Positions 43,304 to 52,265 of a stretch of DNA of 64,000 nt are shown piece after piece (positions within the stretch are counted from its first letter, which is position 1; every line of letters begins with the position of its first letter). Both the position numbers and the translations under genes were made by a program. The notes below the pieces were generated by a model. That model searched no databases. It had not been told where the DNA came from and saw only the letters and a list, made by a program, of their open reading frames with translations. The DNA is taken from the NCBI GenBank assembly GCA_963682025.1, contig OY821522.1, positions 28,298,459-28,362,458 on the forward strand, read 5' to 3'. The stretch comes from Cordilura impudica. Its lineage: Eukaryota; Arthropoda; Insecta; Diptera; Scathophagidae.

Positions 43304-44097
43304 AAAAACAAGTAAGAAAATTGTAGTCGGTCTAGACCTACTATACGATACCCTACACCATGCGTTTAGGGCCAGCAGAGTTAGATATAGAAAATAAGCA
43401 TAAACCAAATTTGAGTGGCATTATTATTTTTTTTTGGCTGCAGATAAGAAAAGTTCATATCGGGTGTCATATATATGAATATGGGGACTATTTCGAAAAA
43501 TGGACCGACCCTAACCATATTTGGCAAAGTCACTTATATATTGAAAAAATATATACAAACCAAATTTGGAAAAAGTCTGCGCAATAATTTTTTTTTTTTT
43601 TGATAGATTTTAGTGAAGATCGGGAAGCAGCTCTATATGGGGCCTCTGAATGAGAATTGTCCTATAGGGATTATTTTTGGACTACTGATTAATGGATATA
43701 ATAAACACATAAAAACCCAATTTGACTGAGATCTATATGATAATTTGGATCTTATGGAAATTTATGTCGATTTTATAGGGGTCATTTGTATGGGGACTAG
43801 GTCTGAAGATGGACCGAATTTTACCAATTTTAACAGCATATATCCTATGGCCGATAGAAGGTTACGTACCAAATTCAAAATCATCAAAATGTATTCATAT
43901 TTGCGACCTGTAGTTTGATTACAAAGTTAACATGGACACACAGACGGACAGACGGACGGACATCGCTAAATCGACTCAGAAAATGATTCTGAGTCGATCG
44001 GTATATTAAAAGATGGGTCTAGGTCAAATATTTTTGGTAGTCACAAACAGCAGCACAAAGTCATTATACCCAAACCACATAGTGGTATAGGGTACAA
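43304..44097 (+). repeat. mini-me/DINE-like repeat, nested in Harbinger
   Basis: Full-length plus-strand copy, more diverged than its neighbours (palindrome mutated to GTCGGTCTAGACCTAC). Core halves CGACTCAGA and TCTGAGTCG flank the region after the GGAC microsatellite. Confidence 0.85.
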
Positions 44098-44107
44098 ATA
44101 GTTGTAC

Positions 44108-45378
44108 TTATTATCCGCCATCTAACGTTTTTTTTTTTTCAACTAGTGCTTATTTTGTGAATGGTAGCACTTAGCTCATGTCTGATTTGACAGATAATTA
44201 GTTTTATCCTTCCGCTAAACGAATATTGCGACACTACTTTGAAAATCATGGTAATGTTGCAGAATGTGTGCGAAAAATGCGTACAGATTTTGGAAGAAGA
44301 GAAGCACCGTCAGCTCCGTATGTTCGTTATCTTGTGAAAAAAGTGAAAGAAACTGGCATCCTCATCGATAAACCAAAGCGTGAAAACCAAAAAGAGTGCG
44401 TACACCCGAGAATATTGCTGCTGTGGAAGAAAGTGTACGTGAAGCGCCATCAACATCAATTCACCGTCGTTCTCAAGAATTGAACATTTCGGAGGCATCA
44501 TTGAGACGAATTTTGCATAAAGACCTTGGTATGACGCCATACAAAGTCCAATTGGTTCAGGAGTTGATGCCAATTGACCATCCAATGCGTTTTCGCTACG
44601 CTAAGTTGGCCTGCGATCGACTTCCAGAAGATGCCGATTTTGCCAAAAAAAAACATCTTTTCAGATGAAGCTCATTTTGATCTTGGCGGGTATATAAACA
44701 AGCAAAATTGTCGCATTTGGGGCACAGAAAATCCGCGCGCATACATTGAAGAGCCGATACACCCCAAAACGAGTCACTGTTTGTTGCGGATTTTGGTCCA
44801 GAGGCATAATTGGGCCATTTTTCTTCGAAAATGAGCAAGGAGTGGCCATCACAGTCAATGGCGATCGTTATCGGGCCATGTTGAACGAATTTTTGTTCAC
44901 AAAAATTGAAGAGGAGGATATGAGCAACATTTGATTTCAACAGGACGGCGCTACGTGCCACACAGCCGAAGCTACACTCGATGTTTTGCGCCCTGTTTTG
45001 GAAGATCGCATTATCAGCCGCAGAGCTGATGTCGTTTGGCCACCTCGGAGCTGCCATTTGACACCATTGTACTATTATTTGCGGGGTGCCCTCAAAGATA
45101 GGTGTTACGCCAACAAGCCAGAGACAATTGACGCTTTAAAGGACAATATTCGTGAAGCCATTGGTGAAATACAGCTGCACACAATCGATAATGTGCTTAA
45201 AAATTGGACCGATCGTGTAGGCTACTGCATGGCCAGCCGAGGCAGCCATTTGAATGAAGTTATTTTCTATTATTAACCGGAAGGATTGTACTTTCAAATA
45301 AAAAAAGAAATTTGAGATAATATTCAGTAGTTTTTTTTACAGCATTTTCAAAAAAAAAAAGTTATTTGGCGGACCCTT
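44108..45378 (+). mobile_element. mariner-like element 2 (DD41D-related), nested in Harbinger
   Basis: Left TATCCGCCATCTAACG plus a T run (44112 on) and right A run plus GTTATTTGGCGGA (to 45373) are imperfect inverted terminal repeats. The element lies directly after the mini-me copy and holds one decayed transposase gene. It is a different family from 38365-39680. Confidence 0.8.
44226..45276 (+). pseudogene. mariner transposase 2, third catalytic Asp replaced
   Basis: Pieces in order: YFENHGNVAECVRKMRTDFG (helix-turn-helix region), RTPENIAAVEESVREAPST, SEASLRRILHKDLGM, then SDEAHFDLGGYINKQNCRIW, VTVCCGFWSRGIIGPFFFEN, NGDRYRAMLNEFLF, FQQDGATCHTAEATLDVL, then SCHLTPLYYYLRGALKDRCY and a normal C terminus (SRGSHLNEVIFYY, TAA). 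Frame breaks occur near 44390, at the A-run 44646-44654, near 44770 and at a TGA at about 44932. In relatives of the DD41D type the third catalytic Asp sits at LTPLD; here that codon is TAC (Tyr), and the preceding CDL is CHL. The copy is inactive by several independent changes. Confidence 0.85.
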
Positions 45379-45516
45379 TATTAGTTTTTATTAATATTTT
45401 AATTAATATTTGTAATAAATCCTAAACGTGTTGTAAATGTTTGACATATTCGTTTTTTAAAGCAATTTACAACTTATAAAAAATTGAGATCTTTTCATAA
45501 GACTATATTTTAAAAT
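45379..45516. other. Short AT-rich Harbinger remnant or spacer
   Basis: 138 bp without features between the mariner and the next mini-me copy; it may be Harbinger internal DNA. Confidence 0.4.
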
Positions 45517-46320
45517 AAAAACAAGTAAGAAAATTAAAGTCGGTCTAGACCGGCTATATGATACCTATACCATCCGTTTAGAGACCCTATCTCATAGGCC
45601 CAACTAACTGGACATAGAAAATAAGCATAAACCAAATTTGGGTGGGATTTTCTATTAATTTCTTTGGCTGCAGATATGAAAAAGTTCATATCTATATGAG
45701 GACTAGGCCCAAAAATGGACCTGACTATGTAAAAGTCTCTATGACTATGGTAAAGTCTCTTGTATTTTGCAAAAATATATACAAACAAAATTTGAGAAGA
45801 ATCAGTACAATATTTTTTTTTTCTTTTTTGGATAGATTTAAGTGAAGATCGGGAAGCAGCTCTATATGGGGCCTATGACTATGAGTTATCCCATAGGGAT
45901 CATTTTTGAACTACTCATTAATGGATGTAATGAACGCATACAACCCCAATTTGAGTAAGATCTGTATGACAATTTGGATATTATGGCAATTTATGTCGAT
46001 TTCATATGGGTCATTTGTATGGGGGCTAGGTCTGAACATGTACCGATTCTCACCAATTTCAATAGCGTTCATCCTATGGCCGATAAAAGCTAATATACCA
46101 AATTTCATCAAAATATATTCATATATGTGACCTGCAGTTTGATTACAAGGTTTACATGGACACACAGACGGACGGACGGACGGACGTCGTCAGACCGAAT
46201 AAGTTAGTGATTCTGATTCGATCTTTATAATAAAAGATGGGTCTAAGTCAAATATTTTCGGTAGTTACAAACAGCAGCACAAAGTCATTATACCCAAACC
46301 ACATGGAGGTATAGGGTGTA
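45517..46320 (+). repeat. mini-me/DINE-like repeat, full-length
   Basis: Plus-strand copy with a small internal duplication (GACTATG..AAAGTCTCT twice near 45725-45765) and a mutated 3' hairpin (CACATGGAGGTATAGGGTG). The GGAC microsatellite lies at about 46168-46186. Confidence 0.88.
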
Positions 46321-46347
46321 ATGAAATGATAGTATATAAAGTAAAGT

Positions 46348-47122
46348 AAAACAAGTAAGAAAATTATAGTCGGTCTAGACCGACTATACGATACCCTATA
46401 CCATGCATTTAGAAACCCTATCTGTTAGGCCCAACTAACTGGACATTGAAAATAAGCAACAACCAAATTTGAGTGGGATTTTTATTAATTTTTTTGGCTG
46501 CAGATATGAAAAAGTTCACATCGGATGCTATATCTATAAAGGGACTATGTCCAAAAATGGACCGATCCTGATCATGTTTGGTAAAGTCTCTTGTATTTTG
46601 CAAAAATATATACATACAAAATTTGAGAAGAATCAGTGCAATATTTTTGTTTTTTAATAGATTTAAGTGAAGATCGGGAAGTAGCTCTATATGGGGTCAA
46701 AGGGATCATTTTTGGACTACTCATTAATGGATGTAATGAACGCATACAAACCCAATTTGAGTAAGATCTATATGACAATTTGGATCTTATGGCAATTTAT
46801 GTCGATTTCATATGGGTAATTTGTATGGGGGCTAGGTCTGAACATGGACCGATTCTCACCAATTTCAATAGCGTTCATCCCATGGCCGATAAAAGCTTAT
46901 ATACCAAATTTCATCAAAACATATTCATATTTGCGACCTGCAGTTTGATTACAAGCTTTACATGGACACACAGACGGACGGACGGACATTGTTAAATCAA
47001 CTCAGAAAGTGATTCTGATTCGATCGGTATAATTAAAGATGGGTCTAGGTCAAATATTTTTGGTTGTTACAAACAGCAGCACAAAGTCTTTATACCCAAA
47101 CCACATAGTGGTATAGGGTATA
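46348..47122 (+). repeat. mini-me/DINE-like repeat, left arm of an inverted pair
   Basis: Plus-strand copy very similar to the minus-strand copy at 47169-47941. It has both termini, the palindrome at about 46370 and the GGAC microsatellite at about 46975. Confidence 0.9.
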
Positions 47123-47168
47123 ATTAAATGAAGTAAAAATTTTACTATTAAAATTTCTTTACACTTTT

Positions 47169-47941
47169 TATACCCTATACCACTATGTGGTTTGGGTATA
47201 ATGACTTTGTGCTGCTGTTTGTAACAACCAAAAATATTTGACCTTTAATTATACCGATCGAATCAGAATCACTTTCTGAGTTGATTTAACAATGTCCGTC
47301 CGTCCGTCCGTCCGTCTGTGTGTCCATGTAAAGTTTGTAATCAAACTGCAGGTCGCAAATATGAATATATTTTGATGAAATTTGGTATATAAGCTTTTAT
47401 CGGTCATGGGATGAACGCTATTGAAATTGGTGAGAATCGGTCCATGTTCAGACCTAGCCCCCATACAAATTACCCATATGAAATCGACATAAATTGCCAT
47501 AAGATCCAAATTGTCATATAGATCTTACTCAAATTGGATTTGTATGCGTTCATTACATCCATTAATGAGTAGTCCAAAAATGACACCTTTGACTCCATAC
47601 AGAGCTGCTTCCCGATCTTCACTTAAATCTATCAAAAGACAAAAATATTGCACTGATTCTTCTCAAATTTTGTTTGTATATATTTTTGCAAAATACAAGA
47701 GACTTTACCAAACATGATCTGGATCGGTCCATTTTTGGACCTAGTCCCTATATAGATATAGCATCCGATATGAACTTTTTCATATCTGCAGCCAAAAAAA
47801 TTAATAAAAATCCCACTCAAATTTGGTTTTTGCTGATTTTCTATGTCCAGTTAGTTGGGCCTAACAGATAGGGTTTCTAAACGCATGGTATAGGGTATCG
47901 TATAGTCGGTCTAGACCGACTATAAATTTCTCACTTGTTTT
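47169..47941 (-). repeat. mini-me/DINE-like repeat, right arm of an inverted pair
   Basis: Minus-strand copy; with 46348-47122 it makes a head-on inverted repeat with arms of about 773 bp and a 46-bp loop. Confidence 0.9.
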
Positions 47942-48020
47942 CTTTTAGTTTACTTTTCTACACGTTTTTTATAACTCTTCCCCTTTGTATATCTTACGGT
48001 CTTTTTTGTTTTGTTAATTT

Positions 48021-48818
48021 TTATACCCTATACACTATGTGGTTTGGGTATAATGACTTTGTGCTGCTGTTTGTAACAACCAAAAATAATTGACCTACAC
48101 CCATCTTTAATTATACCGATCGAATCAGAATCACTATCTGATTCGATTTAACGATGTCCGTCTGTCCGCCCGTCTGTGTGTCCATGTAAAGATTGTAATC
48201 AAACTGCAGGTCGCAAATATGAATATATTTTGACGAAATTTGGTATTTAATCTTTTATCGGCCATGGGATGAACGCTATTGAAACTGGTGAGAATCGGTC
48301 CATGTTCAGACCTAGCCCCCATACAAATGACCCCTATGAAATCAACATATATTGCCATAAGATCCAAATTATCATACAAATCTTAGTCAAATTGGGTTTG
48401 TATGTATATATTACATCCTTTAATCAGTAGTCCAAAAATAATCCCTATTGGACAACTCTTAGTCATAGGCCCCATATAGAGCTGCTTCCCGGTCTTCACT
48501 TAAATCTATCAAAAAACAAAAATATTGCACTGATTCTTCTCAAATTTTGTATGTATATATTTTTGCAAAATACAAGACCCTTTACCAAACATGGTCAGGG
48601 TCGGTCCATTTTTGGGCCTAGCCCCCATATAGATATAGCATCCGATATGAACTTTTTCATATCTGCAGCCGAAAAAATTAATAACAATCCCACTTAAATT
48701 TGGTTTATGCTTATTTTCTATATCCAGTTAGTTGGACCTGAGAGATAGGGTCTCTAAACGCATGGTATAGGGTATCGGATAGTCGGTGTAGACCGACTAT
48801 AATTTTCTTACTTGTTTT
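48021..48818 (-). repeat. mini-me/DINE-like repeat, full-length
   Basis: Minus-strand copy running from its 3' hairpin (TATACCCTATACACTATG) to the 5' end (TAATTTTCTTACTTGTTTT). The palindrome is mutated in one arm (GTCGGTGTAGACCGAC). It ends at the Harbinger right half. Confidence 0.88.
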
Positions 48819-48959
48819 CAGTTGGTTTATTTCCAACTCGTATTTTACTTTTTTAACTTCCATTCTTCCTCATTCACATTAATTTCAATGTTAAGTTCTT
48901 TCTTTTTTAATTAACCTACTTCTGCCCAAATATCTTTTGTGTTTCGCTTTTCTCTTGTA

Positions 48960-49512
48960 TAGAGCGCTTAATGTCTTTTAAACTTGAGCAGTTTAGGCGA
49001 ATATTTGTCCCATTTAGGGTTTTCTTTTTGTTTTTCCTGTTCCTCAATTTAACATTCTAATAAATATTCCTCTGCAATTTCGATCATCTCAAGATCTAAA
49101 ACAAATGACTTACTTGGTGGCGATACAAAGTCATCATCGTAAATGGACTCGTGCCAACCATCTGCTCTTCCTGTACAATTTTAAGTATAAACTTGCGAAG
49201 GTGGTTTTCGACCGCTACCCGTTCTATATACTTCTTTTTTATCTTGTGCATAGTTTTTTGCAGTCTTCTTTAGGTTTCTATATTTCGTTTTCAAGTTCTT
49301 GAAGGAACGAAAATTATCAAAAGCTGAATTAAATTCTGCTTCAATTTCTAACCATGTATTAATTTTATCTTCGGAAGAGGTGCGATCAGATTTATTACAC
49401 TCGATTGTGTCTTTTTTTCATCCACCAATTGAATTACAAATTTAATTTCTTGTGTTAAAAAGTTGGTTGTCCGTTTGTTGCTTTCCATTTTAACATTTAT
49501 TTTAGAGTCCAT
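48960..49512 (-). pseudogene. Harbinger Myb/SANT-like DNA-binding ORF, frameshifted
   Basis: The minus-strand ATG near 49512 (or 49488) gives MESNKRTTNFLTQEIKFVIQ then LVDEKK. After a frameshift come DRTSSEDKINTWLEIEAEFN, AFDNFRSFKNLKTKYRNLKK and VYRTGSGRKPP. After another break come GRADGWHESIYDDDFVSPPS and IEEQEKQKENPKWDKYSPKL. This is the Myb/SANT-like second protein of Harbinger elements, which helps the transposase enter the nucleus and find the ends. It is convergent with the transposase and close to the right terminus. Confidence 0.8.
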
Positions 49513-49821
49513 TTCATATTTAATTACAATCAATATTAAACAATAGAAATATTTAATTATTGGGCACAAAAGAAACCTAAAGTATTTTTTTCGCGCGTTG
49601 TTTTGTTTGTTCTGTTTTGACATTTGCAAGTGCTACCATATTTGTTTTGAAAATGGCATTACTTTTTTTGGTGCAAAATATGGTAATCTTATTTAATTTG
49701 AGATTTCTTAAACCATCACTGAAAAACAGCATGGCGGTTTAAAAGCTGTTTATATTTTATTAAAGTTTAACTAAACAGCAGTAAAACTAAGTTTTATCGC
49801 CCTCCCAAAAACTAGCTCTAA

Positions 49822-50500
49822 ATCGACTTTCAAGTAATTGTAGCTGAATCGGTGAATCAATAATTTTTTTATAATAGGGCAGATCAGTAAAAACATTTAT
49901 ATGCTGATTCATAAATATATAAAATCGAAACGAAATGGCATCGAGATATATATGTAACCGTTACACAAAGACAGAATAGATTTATGGAAATTCAAGTCTT
50001 AAAGATGTAAAAATAAGAGGAAAGTAACTTTTTATTGTTTTTTGCTTTTCAATTAATTTATATAGGTTCAATGATTCTTTGTTTATTCGGAATTTAATAT
50101 ATTTACTATTGTTAAAAGAATCGTTAAAATATATTAGTTAAATATACGCAAAATTTCACTTTGATAAAAAGTTTTTTTATGCATTCTCCCTTTGTTTTTA
50201 TGTATAGCTAAAATTTTTAACATTCAAGTACCATTTATAGCATACAAATTTTTCGTATGTGAAACAAATTACAATCTTTAAAGTTAAGCTTGCAAAGTAG
50301 CGGGTTGGTTGCTGGTACGAGTATGTGATATGATTAGGTAATTAAATTTTTCTTGTTTTCAAGCTTGAAATTATCTCAATCTTATATTTGAACTTGATTG
50401 AATTTTTGTTTCTTTTAATAAAACAATTGTACAAAATAGAAAGGCAAGCCAGTTGTTTGCTTGAATACTCATTCATATACACCAATTGCCAAACAAGGTT
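49822..50500. other. AT-rich sequence upstream of the Yellow-family exon
   Basis: No transposon termini or coding frames are recognised. It may hold regulatory DNA of the gene that starts at 50591, but nothing specific can be pointed to. Confidence 0.4.
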
Positions 50501-50524
50501 GGCATTACAGCGTGAGTTAGCAAA

Positions 50525-50536
50525 TGATTCAGTTCT
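50525..50536 (+). promoter_or_regulatory. Candidate initiator (Inr) of the Yellow-family gene
   Basis: GATTCAGTTCTT contains TCAGTT, the arthropod initiator consensus, about 60 bp before the ATG. There is no TATA box at the expected -30 position; the TATATATATT at about 50555 is downstream. Weak evidence by itself. Confidence 0.35.
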
Positions 50537-50590
50537 TAGCGCAAAAAACTAAAAATATATATATTAATATTATCTCTTATTGAGTAGAAA

Positions 50591-50856
50591 ATGCATTTAA
50601 TATGTATTATTTATGTGTTTGTCAGTGGTTGGTTTGTTTTAAGTGTTCATGCCTATACAACGATGGGCCACCAGCAGCAGGCAAACAACATACAACAACA
50701 TCATACGTTCTATCCAACGTTTGCTTATGGTGGATACCCAGTTTTAACCGAAACAACGGAAACAAATCAAAAATCATTTGAAGTTGTCAACGAATGGAAG
50801 TATTTAGATTTCGAATATGAAACATATGAACAAAGAAGAACGGCTATTGAGAATAG
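50591..50856 (+). CDS. First coding exon of a Yellow/MRJP-family gene (partial)
   Basis: The ATG at 50591 starts an 88-codon exon. Residues 1-21 form a signal peptide (IIYVFVSGWFVLSVHA, cleavage probably after HA), followed by a Gln/His-rich stretch and then FEVVNEWKYLDFEYETYEQR. The W-K-Y-L-D-F-x-Y/F...R-x-x-A-I pattern is the start of the mature domain in Yellow and major royal jelly proteins, which are secreted and affect pigmentation and cuticle. The exon ends at GAATAG|GTAAAT (donor at 50857), phase 2, so the frame's later TAA is intronic. No further exon lies in the window: the rest is transposon and satellite, implying an intron of more than 13 kb. Which yellow paralogue it is cannot be told; the yellow-h/-e type is possible. 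Confidence 0.68.
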
Positions 50857-50916
50857 GTAAATATGTTGCCAATACATTTTCAACACAAAAATCGAATAAA
50901 AATGTGTCTTATAATA

Positions 50917-51432
50917 AAGGGTGACCCAATAAGGGTGCACGATTTAATTTAAATATAAACTAATTTTTTTGAGCGAGTTATGATATTTTTGTTACATTGT
51001 AAAGTAGCCGTGTTCCGATTGTGTATGGAATAAAACATCCGGCATGTGGAACCCCGCGGCTCTGAGCACAGACCTTTGCTCTTTTCATAAAATTTTCGTA
51101 AATTTCGTAAAATTTCGTAATCTCACCGATTACGCGTTGGGTGTCGGTCTTGAGCTCAGAAATTGTTTGTTGTTTATTCACATTGAGCTTAGATTTCAAG
51201 AAACTCCAAAGAAAGCAATCGCACGACGTCAAATTGCAAGATCTTGGTGGCCAATTTACATCGGAATTTCTGGAGGTGATTCGGTCTGGAATTCATTGAA
51301 TTCGTTCAGGTGGCGCCGTCCTGCTGAAACCACATGTCGTTCGCTCCATCCAGTTGATGCCATAAGAACTCCGTCATCATGTTCCCGTAGCGAATTTGAA
51401 TTTGTATCGCGCACTCTTATTGGGCCAGCTTT
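50917..51432 (-). mobile_element. Internally deleted mariner-like element in the intron
   Basis: ACCCAATAAGGGTGCACGAT (50924-50943) and the complement of ATCGCGCACTCTTATTGGGCC (51406-51426) match as inverted terminal repeats at about 17 of 19 positions. Only 516 bp lie between the outer ends, versus about 1.3 kb for a full element, so it is a MITE-like deletion form. Confidence 0.75.
50978..51400 (-). pseudogene. mariner transposase 3 remnant, C-terminal portion
   Basis: Minus-strand frames hold WMERTTCGFSRTAPP (decayed form of the MWFQQDGA region), then DRITSRNSDVNWPPRSCNLT, SCDCFLWSFLKSKLNVNKQQ, ELKTDTQRVIGEITKF and QSRGVPHAGCF. It follows the same transposase layout as the two elements at 38365 and 44108 but is a third family. 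The N-terminal domain and first Asp region are deleted. Confidence 0.72.
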
Positions 51433-52019
51433 TATAACCGATTAAAGTGCGAATTAAAGTTTTTGAAAAAAAGTTTTAGTCGACAACAAAAGATTTGGCA
51501 AAAAAAATTAGGAAAAGATAAGCAGTAGATGTTAAACAATTTTGAATGAAACAAACAAGAGTGTTAAATTCTGCTGTGTCGAGTTTTTGATACCCTCTAG
51601 CCGTGTCCTGAACGCAATACTATAACCAAGGTTGTCAACACTAAGGGACAAAAATTTCGGATTTCACATTAAAATGTCCAGATTTTTACAATAATTTTTG
51701 AAACTATTAAGATAAACAAAAAAATTATGCATTTTCCTCCTTTTCATTGAAAGCGATTATTGGAAGCAAACGTCGAAATGTAAATAATGAAAAATGATTC
51801 CTTAGTACTTGCCACTGTCGTCATGTTTCATAGAAGGCATTCGTTTCCTATTGGCTTCTAAACTTATGATTCCCAAATAATTTTGAACAGTAGAAGAATT
51901 TAATATTTTTTAAAGAGTATGGCCTCGAGTAAGATAATTTTGAAGTGTCATCAAAATGGAATGGGTTTTATCGACTTTGGGTAACTTCAGTCACTAATTT
52001 TTTGCAAAAACATATACAA
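51433..52019. other. Intronic AT-rich sequence, nothing recognised
   Basis: No coding region, repeat unit or terminal repeat could be supported here. Confidence 0.45.
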
Positions 52020-52250
52020 AACAAGATCGGGAACTAGTTTGATATTGTGGTCTATTACTAGGAAAGATCTGAACCTTTTATTTTTGGACTACTCATTAAT
52101 GGGTGTAATAAACACACACAAAGCAAATTTGACCAATATCTATACGATAATTTGGATCTTAAGGCAATATAGGTTGATCTCATAGAGATCATTTAAATGG
52201 AGTGTAGTGTGAGTATGGAAGGATTTCCTATATCCGACAAAAGCTTATTA
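52020..52250 (+). repeat. Diverged mini-me/DINE-like remnant
   Basis: AACAAGATCGGGAACTAG, GGACTACTCATTAATGGGTG and AATTTGGATCTTAAGGCAAT follow the order of the middle of the family consensus. It ends at GACAAAAGCTTATTAATGC, where the AAAAATT array starts. It is the most diverged of the recognisable copies. Confidence 0.75.
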
Positions 52251-52265
52251 ATGCTGCGAGCAGTT

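Larger units (their letters stand above)
41872..49818 (+). mobile_element. PIF/Harbinger transposon inflated by nested repeats
   Basis: The left terminus GAGCTAGTTTTTGGGA (41872) and its exact complement TCCCAAAAACTAGCTC (49803-49818) are flanked by TAA on both sides (41869-41871, 49819-49821), the 3-bp TWA duplication of this superfamily. The left 1.4 kb carries transposase remnants on the plus strand and the right 1.0 kb a Myb/SANT-like remnant on the minus strand. The 5.5 kb between (43304-48818) is made of five mini-me copies and a mariner inserted later. The two halves belong to one element by terminal repeat, target duplication and gene content. Confidence 0.88.
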
